Positions 1 through 4,416 of a DNA stretch of 5,307 bases are shown here, one piece after another. The stretch is from the NCBI GenBank assembly GCA_037133495.1, contig JBAXOA010000196.1, positions 1-5,307 on the forward strand, in the 5' to 3' direction. This DNA comes from JAAFHB01 sp037133495. Its GTDB lineage: Bacteria > Bacteroidota > Bacteroidia > Bacteroidales > Prolixibacteraceae. Within the stretch, counting starts at the first letter, position 1. Every line of letters starts with the position of its first letter. A model generated the notes under the pieces. The model was not told the DNA's origin. It saw nothing but the letters and a program-made list of their open reading frames with translations, and made no database searches. Both the position numbers and the translations under genes were made by a program.

Positions 1-2
1 TG

Positions 3-75
3 AGCCACTAATGGGACTCGAACCCACGACCTGCTCATTACGAATGAGCTGCTCTACCAACTGAGCTAAAGTGGC
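3..75 (-). tRNA. tRNA-Thr (anticodon CGU)
   Basis: Read on the minus strand this folds as a complete cloverleaf. The acceptor stem is GCCACTT with TAGTGGC, the D stem GCTC/GAGC with an eight-base loop, the anticodon stem GCTCA/TGAGC with loop TTCGTAA, the variable region AGGTC, and the T stem GTGGG/CCCAT around TTCGAGT. The central anticodon bases are CGT, so it reads the threonine codon ACG. The seventh acceptor pair is a T:T mismatch, which is tolerable. The 3' CCA is not encoded: the bases after the acceptor stem are T, C, A, so a nucleotidyltransferase must add it. It lies downstream of tdh on the same strand but has its own promoter. Confidence 0.96.
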
Positions 76-88
76 AACTGATGGACGG

Positions 89-119
89 CAAATGTAGTAA
101 AATTGAGTTTTACTTCAAT
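89..119 (-). promoter_or_regulatory. Promoter of tRNA-Thr (Bacteroidota type)
   Basis: On the minus strand there is ATTG (119-116), a 19-base spacer, then TACATTTG (96-89), a perfect TAnnTTTG -7 box of the Bacteroidota primary sigma factor. Transcription should start four or five bases after the box, about ten bases before the tRNA 5' end at 75. The promoter lies between the tdh stop and the tRNA, so the tRNA need not depend on tdh read-through. A 7-bp hairpin (AGTAAAA, loop, TTTTACT, 96-114) falls in the spacer. Confidence 0.72.
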
Positions 120-132
120 ATTGGTTTTGATA

Positions 133-1164
133 TTAGTTTTCCCAGTCCAGAATTATCTTTCCGCAATTGCCTTCTTCCATAATATCAAAAGCCTTCTGAA
201 ATTCAGTGTAATGAAAACGATGGGTGATCACCGGTGAGATGTCGAGACCTGAAAGGAGCATCTTTTCCATCTTATACCATGTTTCATACATCTCGCGGCC
301 ATAGATACCCTTCAATGTAAGTCCTTTAAAGATTACTTTGTCCCATTCAATTTGAGTGGTATCAGGCAGGATCCCAAGAAGCGAAATCTTTCCGCCGTTG
401 TACATATTTTTGATCATAGAATCGAAGGCAACGGGGGATCCTGAAACTTCGAGGCCAATATCGAATCCGGCAACCATTCCAACTTGCTTCATCGCTGAGG
501 CAATATCGTCCTTCATTGGATCAACAACCAGAGTAGCACCCATCTTTCGGGCCAGATCGCGACGGTAAGGACTCACTTCAGAACCAACTACATTGCGCGC
601 TCCTACAAATCGACAGATCGCGATTGCCATACAGCCAATAGGTCCACCTGCTCCGGTAACCAAAACATCTTCACCGATCAGCGGAAAGGAGAGGGCAGTA
701 TGGGTTGCATTACCCAAAGGATCCATAATAGAGACAATCTCATCAGGAATCCGGTGATCGATCAGCAGCACGTTTTCTGCTGGAACGCAAACATATTCTG
801 CAAAACCACCATCACGGTTAACACCGATACCAACAGTATGATCACAAATATGACGCCTCCCGCGCCGGCAGTTACGGCAAAACCCGCATGCAATATGTCC
901 TTCAACAGTAACCCGCTCACCGATTTTGATCTTAGTCACTTCATTTCCTATCGTGACAACCGTTCCAACGTATTCGTGCCCTATCGTCATAGGTGTTTTA
1001 ATAGTTTTCTGTGCCCATGCATCCCATTTGTAAATATGGAGATCTGTACCGCATATTGCTGATTTACTTATTTTTATGAGAACCTCATTGACCCCTGGTG
1101 TTGGTATTGCTACTTCTTCCAGCCATAATCCTCGTGTTGGTTCAGATTTTCTGATCGCCTTCAT
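133..1164 (-). CDS. tdh: L-threonine 3-dehydrogenase, zinc-dependent
   Basis: This cytoplasmic enzyme oxidises L-threonine with NAD+ to 2-amino-3-ketobutyrate, which Kbl normally splits with CoA to glycine and acetyl-CoA; no kbl is in the window. The 343 residues match the medium-chain Tdh family almost end to end (E. coli Tdh is 341). Visible landmarks are the catalytic-zinc ligands Cys38 (in AICGTD), His63 and Glu64 (in GHEYVG), with Asp148 of DPLGN in the fourth-ligand region. The structural-zinc cysteines are 93, 96, 99 and 107, and His90 of EGHI, tied to substrate choice in Tdh, is present. The Rossmann fold follows from about 165, with acidic Glu196 ending its second strand, and the C-terminal part has IYGREMYETWYKM and SPVITHRF. 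Oddly, the nucleotide loop reads GAGGPIG (171-177), one glycine more than the usual GAGPIG. The ATG aligns with the family start; there is no SD site, as is usual in Bacteroidota. Confidence 0.96.
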   Translation of the reverse strand: MKAIRKSEPTRGLWLEEVAIPTPGVNEVLIKISKSAICGTDLHIYKWDAWAQKTIKTPMTIGHEYVGTVVTIGNEVTKIKIGERVTVEGHIACGFCRNCRRGRRHICDHTVGIGVNRDGGFAEYVCVPAENVLLIDHRIPDEIVSIMDPLGNATHTALSFPLIGEDVLVTGAGGPIGCMAIAICRFVGARNVVGSEVSPYRRDLARKMGATLVVDPMKDDIASAMKQVGMVAGFDIGLEVSGSPVAFDSMIKNMYNGGKISLLGILPDTTQIEWDKVIFKGLTLKGIYGREMYETWYKMEKMLLSGLDISPVITHRFHYTEFQKAFDIMEEGNCGKIILDWEN

Positions 1165-1530
1165 AATTACTGATTTAATTTTTCTGTATGCAAAGTAAGA
1201 AAATTTGAGTCGTACAATTCCTAACTTAAATCATCAAGTTTCCAATATTCAGAACTTAATCAAATCCGTCAGAACCATGATTTTAAAATTAAAATATTCA
1301 TTAATTGTAATCAGCATAATGTCAGGTGTTTGCATAATTTATAATAATATGTATGAATAATATGTAAATTTAAAGCAGGCCGATTCTTAAAAACATGCTG
1401 TAAAACATATTTACAAAAAGGACATCTTAATCTTTTAAATATCAATCGACTAAAAGTGTGCCATGCGCAACTTTATTAACAATTTCTTAATGTGCTCTAA
1501 CAAACATTAACATTTTTTAATAAAAACCTT
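1165..1530. other. AT-rich intergenic region, no gene seen
   Basis: This stretch between the divergent tdh and the rpsF side has no open frame with coding character on either strand. It is very AT-rich, with many short TTAA, TTAAC and AATAAT words. A weak hairpin (TGTAAA/TTTACA, 1399-1415) is expected by chance in such DNA. The A and T tracts at 1480-1530 just upstream of the putative small-RNA promoter could act as an upstream promoter element. Confidence 0.6.
1191..1218 (-). promoter_or_regulatory. Possible tdh promoter
   Basis: On the minus strand TTACTTTG (1198-1191) differs by one base from TAnnTTTG and lies 26 bases before the tdh ATG. An ATTG (1218-1215) lies 16 bases further upstream, short of the 19-20 seen at the other promoters here. 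It is the best candidate in this gap but is weak. Confidence 0.28.
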
Positions 1531-1538
1531 TACTTTAG
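1531..1538 (+). promoter_or_regulatory. Possible -7 box of the 1543-1638 RNA
   Basis: TACTTTAG matches TAnnTTTG at all but one base and resembles the rpsF box TACTTTTG. No TTG-type -33 element lies at the right distance; the DNA there reads TTAAC. A start four or five bases downstream would fall on the first base of the hairpin at 1543. Confidence 0.38.
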
Positions 1539-1542
1539 CCCT

Positions 1543-1638
1543 CGCTTAATGAAATTTTAAGCGTATCGGACTTTTACTAAGACTGCAATTTTTCCAACTA
1601 AACGATTAAGAGAGCCGGCCATTAGGGTTGGCTCTTTT
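1543..1638 (+). ncRNA. Putative small structured RNA upstream of rpsF
   Basis: About 96 bases look like a self-contained transcription unit. It begins with a perfect 7-bp hairpin, CGCTTAA (1543-1549), a 7-base loop, then TTAAGCG (1557-1563). A single-stranded, U-rich middle follows, and it ends with a strong 10-bp terminator hairpin and four U's. A near-consensus -7 box sits so that the RNA would start at the first hairpin. No open reading frame is present. The rpsF promoter lies downstream of the terminator, so this would be a separate RNA. It could instead be a leader or attenuator serving a longer upstream start of the ribosomal operon; bases 1603-1609 (CGATTAA) can pair with 1664-1670 (TTAATCG) around the terminator. 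I cannot assign it to a named RNA family. Confidence 0.4.
1611..1638 (+). terminator. Rho-independent terminator ahead of the rpsF promoter
   Basis: AGAGCCGGCC (1611-1620) pairs with GGTTGGCTCT (1626-1635) in ten pairs, two of them G:U, around loop ATTAG, followed by a four-base T run. The opposite strand lacks a T run, so it works on plus-strand transcripts. No protein gene lies upstream on this strand to be terminated, which is the main argument for a small RNA here. Confidence 0.7.
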
Positions 1639-1690
1639 GGTGTTGGTAAATGACCATTAATATTTAATCGCAGTTTTTAATTGAGAACTA

Positions 1691-1721
1691 TTTGTTATCA
1701 GATAAAATCTTACTACTTTTG
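1691..1721 (+). promoter_or_regulatory. Promoter of the rpsF-rpsR-rplI operon
   Basis: TTTG (1691-1694), a 19-base spacer and TACTTTTG (1714-1721) match the Bacteroidota housekeeping promoter exactly. The start should be about 1725-1727, giving a leader of roughly 44 bases. Confidence 0.8.
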
Positions 1722-1728
1722 CGCCACT

Positions 1729-1740
1729 CATTTATAAATG
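1729..1740 (+). promoter_or_regulatory. Palindrome in the rpsF leader
   Basis: CATTTATAAATG is a perfect 12-base palindrome a few bases after the predicted transcription start. It could be an operator or part of a leader structure. I do not see the GC-rich hairpin described for S6:S18-binding leaders in other bacteria. Chance is a real alternative in AT-rich DNA. Confidence 0.25.
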
Positions 1741-1769
1741 ATAATTGTTTAATGTAAATCTTTAAAAGT

Positions 1770-2123
1770 ATGTTGAACCAGTACGAAACCGTTTTCATTG
1801 CTACTCCCGTTTTATCTGAGGCTCAGATAAAGGAAGCGGTAGGAAAGTTCAAGGATCTGATCGTTGCAAGTGGCAGTGAACTAATCCATGAAGAACATTG
1901 GGGTCTAAAGAAATTGGCCTACCCCATTCAAAAGAAATCGACAGGATTTTATCATCTTTTCGAATTCAAGGCTAATCCGGCTTTCATAGGCAAACTTGAA
2001 ACCGAGTACCGTCGTGACGAACGTATCATCCGTTTCATTACACTGAAACTGGATAAATACGCCGCTGAGTACAGCGAGAAGAGACAAAAAAAGGTAAATG
2101 CAAAAACTCAAAAGGAGAACTAA
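1770..2123 (+). CDS. rpsF: 30S ribosomal protein S6 (bS6)
   Basis: bS6 binds the central domain of 16S rRNA as a partner of bS18 at the platform of the small subunit. The 117 residues show the family pattern: YETVFIATPVLSE (5-17) on the first strand, HWGLKKLAYPI (43-53), the GFYHLFEF strand (59-66) and RRDERIIRFI (81-90), ending in a charged lysine-rich tail. Length is normal for Bacteroidota bS6. It is the first gene of the operon and ends three bases before rpsR. The ATG is the only sensible start; an upstream ATG at 1752 is followed at once by a stop. No SD precedes it (the bases are CTTTAAAAGT), unlike the next two genes. In Bacteroidota bS6 is also reported to help mask the anti-SD end of 16S rRNA. 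Confidence 0.97.
   Translation: MLNQYETVFIATPVLSEAQIKEAVGKFKDLIVASGSELIHEEHWGLKKLAYPIQKKSTGFYHLFEFKANPAFIGKLETEYRRDERIIRFITLKLDKYAAEYSEKRQKKVNAKTQKEN
2111..2117 (+). promoter_or_regulatory. Strong Shine-Dalgarno site of rpsR
   Basis: AAAGGAG lies nine bases before the rpsR ATG, within the last codons of rpsF. Strong SD sites are rare in Bacteroidota but have been reported before bS18 and bS21 genes, where they are proposed to let free 30S subunits lacking these proteins raise their synthesis. Confidence 0.8.
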
Positions 2124-2126
2124 GTC

Positions 2127-2396
2127 ATGACCACGAATTCAAGCGAAATCAGATACCTTACACCGCCATCGGTTGAGGTAAAAAAGAAAAAGTATTGCCG
2201 TTTCAAGAAATCCGGTATCCGCTATGTTGATTACAAGGATCCTGAATTTTTGAAAAAATTTCTGAACGAACAGGGTAAAATCCTGCCTCGCCGCCTTACC
2301 GGTACTTCTTTGAAGTATCAGCGTAAAGTATCTCAGGCTGTAAAACGCGCCAGAATGATCGCGTTGCTGCCTTATGTAACAGATTTGATGAAATAA
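2127..2396 (+). CDS. rpsR: 30S ribosomal protein S18 (bS18)
   Basis: bS18 sits next to bS6 on the 30S platform, near the 3' end of 16S rRNA. The 89 residues contain the typical core: KKKYCRFKKSGIRYVDYKD (20-38), then FLKKFLNEQGKILPRRLTGTSLKYQRKVSQAVKRARMIALLPY, of which ILPRRLTGT (52-60) and the basic helix at 65-78 are diagnostic. Only one cysteine (Cys24) is present, so there is no zinc-ribbon cluster. The N-terminal extension before the core (1-19) is of ordinary length for the phylum. It follows rpsF by three bases and has its own strong SD, so its translation can be tuned apart from rpsF. Confidence 0.97.
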   Translation: MTTNSSEIRYLTPPSVEVKKKKYCRFKKSGIRYVDYKDPEFLKKFLNEQGKILPRRLTGTSLKYQRKVSQAVKRARMIALLPYVTDLMK

Positions 2397-2401
2397 TAAT
2401 T

Positions 2402-2406
2402 AGGAG
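2402..2406 (+). promoter_or_regulatory. Shine-Dalgarno site of rplI
   Basis: AGGAG (within TTAGGAGAT) lies eight bases before the rplI ATG, in the 18-base gap after rpsR. It is the second SD in this operon, while rpsF and tdh have none. Confidence 0.65.
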
Positions 2407-2414
2407 ATAAAAAA

Positions 2415-2861
2415 ATGAATATCATTCTTCTTCAAGACGTAACAAATCTGGGCAGCAAAGACGACAGTGTAGTTGTTAAAGACGGATATGGACGTAATTA
2501 CCTGATCCCCCAGAGACTGGCTATTTTGGCAACCACTTCTGCAAAGAAGGTGCTGGCCGAAAACCAAAGACAACGTGCCCACAAAGAGGCTAAACTGAAA
2601 GATGAGGCATTGAATTTGGCCGAAAAGCTAAAATCAATCATTATCACAATTGGTGCTAAAACCAGCTCAACCGGAAAGATCTTCGGTTCGGTTAATAATA
2701 TTCAGGTTGCTGAAGCATTAAAAGAAAAAGGTTTCGAAGTTGATCGCAAGCAAATCACCATTAAGGAAGATGCGATCAAAGAGATCGGCAAACACTTTGC
2801 AAAAGTGAAATTTCACCGCGAAGTAGTCGTTGATTTCGAGTTCGAAGTTATCGCTGAATAA
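2415..2861 (+). CDS. rplI: 50S ribosomal protein L9 (bL9)
   Basis: bL9 binds 23S rRNA at the base of the L1 stalk and projects a long arm that affects ribosome spacing and frame maintenance. The 148 residues are the usual length. The N-terminal rRNA-binding domain has MNIILLQDVTNLG (1-13) and the signature region VVVKDGYGRNYLIP (19-32). Residues after it read QRLA, where the family usually has a Lys-Gly pair before Leu-Ala. A charged connecting helix (about 41-75) leads to the C-terminal domain with GKIFGSV (87-93) and ITIKEDAIKEIGKH. It is the last gene of the operon, 18 bases after rpsR, and is followed by two hairpins. Confidence 0.97.
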   Translation: MNIILLQDVTNLGSKDDSVVVKDGYGRNYLIPQRLAILATTSAKKVLAENQRQRAHKEAKLKDEALNLAEKLKSIIITIGAKTSSTGKIFGSVNNIQVAEALKEKGFEVDRKQITIKEDAIKEIGKHFAKVKFHREVVVDFEFEVIAE

Positions 2862-2863
2862 TT

Positions 2864-2891
2864 AAGAAAATAGTTTATAAACTATTTTCTT
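2864..2891. repeat. 28-base perfect palindrome after rplI
   Basis: AAGAAAATAGTTTA (2864-2877) is followed directly by its exact reverse complement (2878-2891), two bases after the rplI stop. The stem is almost all A:T and ends in TTTCTTT. As RNA it could be a weak terminator or a 3'-end stabiliser; as DNA it can form a cruciform. The stronger terminator lies 24 bases further on. Confidence 0.75.
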
Positions 2892-2914
2892 TCCTAAAAT
2901 TTTTAAACAGATTT

Positions 2915-2948
2915 AAAGCTGTCTTCTTATGAGGACAGCTTTTTTTTA
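2915..2948 (+). terminator. Terminator of the rpsF-rpsR-rplI operon
   Basis: AAAGCTGTCTTC (2915-2926) pairs with GAGGACAGCTTT (2931-2942) in twelve pairs, one of them G:U, around loop TTAT, and runs into eight T's (2940-2947). It marks the end of the conserved operon and the start of the accessory region. Confidence 0.92.
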
Positions 2949-3081
2949 TTAATTAATTATCAATTTTAATGATGGGCGAGGTCGCAATTTAGTGGATTGG
3001 GTGGTGTCTTAGTGCCTATGCATTTCTTTTGTTTCGTGATTTAATGAAGTTAACGACTCCTTTTTTATAAATCAAATTTTT
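2949..3081. other. Intergenic DNA, no gene seen
   Basis: No open frame of note lies between the operon terminator and the gene fragment. It contains a TTAGTGCC...TTTCGTG stretch (about 3009-3040) of a kind I associate with intergenic DNA in this phylum, which is an impression only. Runs of T at 3060-3083 follow. Confidence 0.5.
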
Positions 3082-3240
3082 TTATCTCAATACCGTGTCG
3101 TAAAGCGGATTTTCTTGTTCCAAGTAAAATAGCCGAATACATTCTAAAGTCAAGTCAAATCTGTCGTCAAATAAACTGTTTACTCCACGAGCTTGATTTA
3201 TTGCATGTTGTCCTGTCTGATTACTGTTTTTTATTGTCGG
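3082..3240 (-). pseudogene. Fragment of an uncharacterised protein gene (DUF6994-like)
   Basis: Between two stops on the minus strand lie 52 codons with clear protein character and no usable start codon. The core reads HAINQARGVNSLF, DDRFDLTLECIRLFYLEQE and NPLYDTVLR (residues 12-52), followed by TAA. From memory, the DRFDLTLECIR motif after an IN-ARG stretch is typical of a family of unknown function (DUF6994-like) whose full proteins are far longer on both sides. So this is an internal piece, cut at both ends. Upstream on its strand lies the palindrome cluster at 3291-3429, which may have replaced the 5' part. No promoter or SD is seen, and it is probably not expressed. The coding character is seen; the family name is a recollection that needs a search. 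Confidence 0.5.
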
Positions 3241-3290
3241 TTACGGTCGTTCTAACCTTGCCGCCAATGTTATACAAGTATGACTTTATC

Positions 3291-3429
3291 GCCGGCCGGA
3301 ACTGTAAAGGGCCGTCCAGCGCTTCTATTTCTCGCATTTGCGAAGCGCTTCCCGGCACTTCGTGCTTGTTCAGTTTCTGCCTTTTGTCACTGATCCGCCA
3401 GCTGGCGGACGAAGTGAAGGCACAAACTG
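3291..3429. repeat. GC-rich cluster of nested palindromes
   Basis: Several inverted repeats lie side by side in DNA clearly richer in G and C than its surroundings. They are GCCGGC at 3291-3296; AGCGCTTC (3318-3325) with GAAGCGCT (3342-3349); GCAC-TTC-GTGC (3355-3365); and a long imperfect hairpin at 3371-3429. The last pairs CAGTTT/AAACTG, TGCCTT/AAGGCA and CACT/AGTG around the perfect 16-base palindrome TCCGCCAGCTGGCGGA (3394-3409). CACTTCG (3356-3362) can also pair with CGAAGTG (3410-3416), so alternative folds exist. No transposase is near. It could be a REP-like element, a non-autonomous mobile element or a recombination site. Open frames across it on both strands look like by-products of the palindromes. 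Confidence 0.7.
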
Positions 3430-3455
3430 ACATTCGCCCTTGACATAATCCGCCC

Positions 3456-3492
3456 GGCTCAATTATTACTGGTTCAAATTAACCGGTGAGCC
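3456..3492 (+). repeat. Two-tier hairpin before the symE-like frame
   Basis: The outer stem GGCTCA (3456-3461) pairs with TGAGCC (3487-3492). Inside it, after a 7-base bulge, CTGGTT (3469-3474) pairs with AACCGG (3481-3486) around loop CAAATT. The right arm contains the TGA (3487-3489) that opens the symE-like frame, so this element forms the exact 5' border of that frame. Confidence 0.6.
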
Positions 3493-3702
3493 AGACACCA
3501 AAATAAATCCGCAGCGGTAAAAACCATCACACGCACTCTTAAACTTCAGCCGCAGTACCGTCAAAACAAATGGGAACGTACCGCTAAAATTGTTCCCAAG
3601 CTTATACTCTCCGGAAACTGGCTTCAGCAGGCCGGTTTTTTACCCAATCAAATTATCCGGGTAACTGTCACACCTGGTTGTCTGGTGATTACCATCCCTT
3701 AA
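3490..3702 (+). pseudogene. SymE-like toxin frame lacking a start codon
   Basis: The open frame from the TGA at 3487 to TAA at 3700 encodes KTITRTLKLQPQYRQ, then KIVPKLILSGNWLQQAGF and IIRVTVTPGCLVITIP. This is the SymE toxin core: P.(I/L).L.G.WL..AGF followed by GCLVI near the end. In E. coli SymE is an AbrB-fold, SOS-induced toxin affecting nucleic acids, held back by the antisense RNA SymR. From Lys at 3520 to the stop there are 60 codons, close to short SymE homologues. However, no ATG, GTG or TTG lies in frame before the core; GTA stands where a start would be expected (3517-3519). The 5' end abuts the hairpin at 3456-3492, so loss of the start by element insertion or point change is likely. 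A good terminator follows, suggesting a once-working gene. I see no Bacteroidota-type promoter for an antisense RNA. A non-standard start cannot be excluded. Confidence 0.68.
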
Positions 3703-3717
3703 AAAATTGCTGAATAG

Positions 3718-3744
3718 AAAAGACCGCACACACGGTCTTTTTTT
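3718..3744 (+). terminator. Terminator after the symE-like frame
   Basis: AAAAGACCG (3718-3726) pairs with CGGTCTTTT (3733-3741) around loop CACACA, ending in a seven-base T run. It lies 15 bases after the symE-like stop. The A run before the stem gives it some ability to act on the opposite strand too. Confidence 0.88.
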
Positions 3745-3777
3745 GGTCGTTTTCCCAAACAATTTCTGCCAAACACA
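3738..3777 (+). repeat. Weak repeat R2, copy 1
   Basis: A T run, then TTTTCC, CAAA, a TCT-containing stretch and GCCAAACACA (3768-3777), resembles 5265-5307 with a few gaps. Only the last ten bases match without a break. Both copies follow a palindrome plus T run downstream of a toxin-type gene. Confidence 0.35.
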
Positions 3778-3979
3778 CACTTTTTTCCTAACCTCCAACA
3801 CTTGTCCTTATTTCGCCTACATCCGTTGTTTTTCAATCTGTTAGAATCATTCCAAATAACTCACCCCATTCAAAGTAGTTTACATAACTGATTAATCATA
3901 TTCATTTTATGATTATCTTTAATAGAATTGTGATAGGCGATATAAAGTGCAACCAAAATTAGTATTGAAAAATTAGGCT
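3745..3979. other. Intergenic DNA, no gene seen
   Basis: No credible frame lies on either strand between the symE terminator and the secreted-protein remnant. The left part is pyrimidine-rich on this strand and the right part AT-rich, with short palindromes such as TGATTAATCA near 3890. TAGTATTG (3960-3967) resembles a -7 box, but no -33 element fits. Confidence 0.5.
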
Positions 3980-4257
3980 ATGAAATCAGTATTTACCCTG
4001 TTTATTCTTGCCATTTCCTTAATTGGATTTGCACAAAGTGGAAGTTTTAATACCAGCAAATTTGAATATTCTGAAAACGGATTGAATAACTATGTTGTCG
4101 TAAATATTGACGCAAAATCAAAAGTGGAAATTTATTCTAAGACAATAGAATGATTAAGAATTTTGGAAATACCCCTACAGATATTGAGAACTACTTCAAT
4201 AAGCTAAACAAAAGTTTGGAAGAATATATTTGCGGTAAAGTTGATGATAAATGGTAA
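3980..4257 (+). pseudogene. Frameshifted small secreted protein (DUF4468-like)
   Basis: An ATG at 3980 opens a 57-residue frame ending in TGA (4151-4153). It begins with a clear Sec signal peptide, MKSVFTLFILAISLIGFAQS, charged then hydrophobic, likely cut near FA-QS. The mature part reads SKFEYSENGLNNYVVVNIDAKSKVEIYSKTIE. In the frame entered at 4150 the sequence goes on as IKNFGNTPTDIENYFNKLNKSLEEYICGKVDDKW to TAA at 4255-4257. Adding one base after the TG at 4151-4152 joins the two as KTIEWIKNFGNTPTDI. That fits the Y.K.LEWI...Y..P..VI pattern I recall for DUF4468, a Bacteroidota family of small exported proteins of unknown function. So this is best read as a one-base deletion, with an early C-terminal end as well. 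The 57-residue product alone could still be made. Confidence 0.55.
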
Positions 4258-4268
4258 TAATTACAGAC

Positions 4269-4318
4269 CAACCCTCATCAAATTGATTTTTGGAAAGTAA
4301 TTGCACCAACCTATTTCC
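4269..4318 (+). repeat. Direct repeat R1, copy 1
   Basis: Bases 4269-4300 match 5157-5188 at 31 of 32 positions, including an unbroken 26-base identity from 4275 to 4300. Similarity continues more weakly through CACC and ATT(T)CCG to about 4318. The core holds the short palindrome ATCAAATTGAT (4277-4287). With copy 2 it brackets the toxin-antitoxin pair. Confidence 0.9.
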
Positions 4319-4416
4319 GAATTTTAATTAAAGTCATATTTTTTTCGGCTTTATTGTCTCCCAGTGTTGTATAACCTTCCGCTAGAGATATCCATCGAAA
4401 ATATCGTCAAAATAAA

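Noticed and set aside
96..114. Hairpin AGTAAAA/TTTTACT between tdh and tRNA-Thr as a terminator
   Set aside because: The stem is nearly all A:T, no T run follows on the minus strand, and it lies inside the spacer of the tRNA promoter.
356..1062. Plus-strand open frames across the tdh gene
   Set aside because: They are antisense shadows of tdh, with no family motifs; the tdh frame matches its family over the full length.
1399..1415. TGTAAA/TTTACA hairpin as a regulatory element
   Set aside because: Six A:T-rich pairs in very AT-rich DNA are expected by chance and no gene lies nearby.
3201..3443. Plus-strand 80-residue and minus-strand 70-residue frames over the palindrome cluster
   Set aside because: Their sequences follow the inverted repeats, show no family motif and overlap each other on both strands.
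3291..3492. CRISPR array
   Set aside because: The palindromes differ from one another and are not regularly spaced direct repeats with spacers; no cas gene is present.
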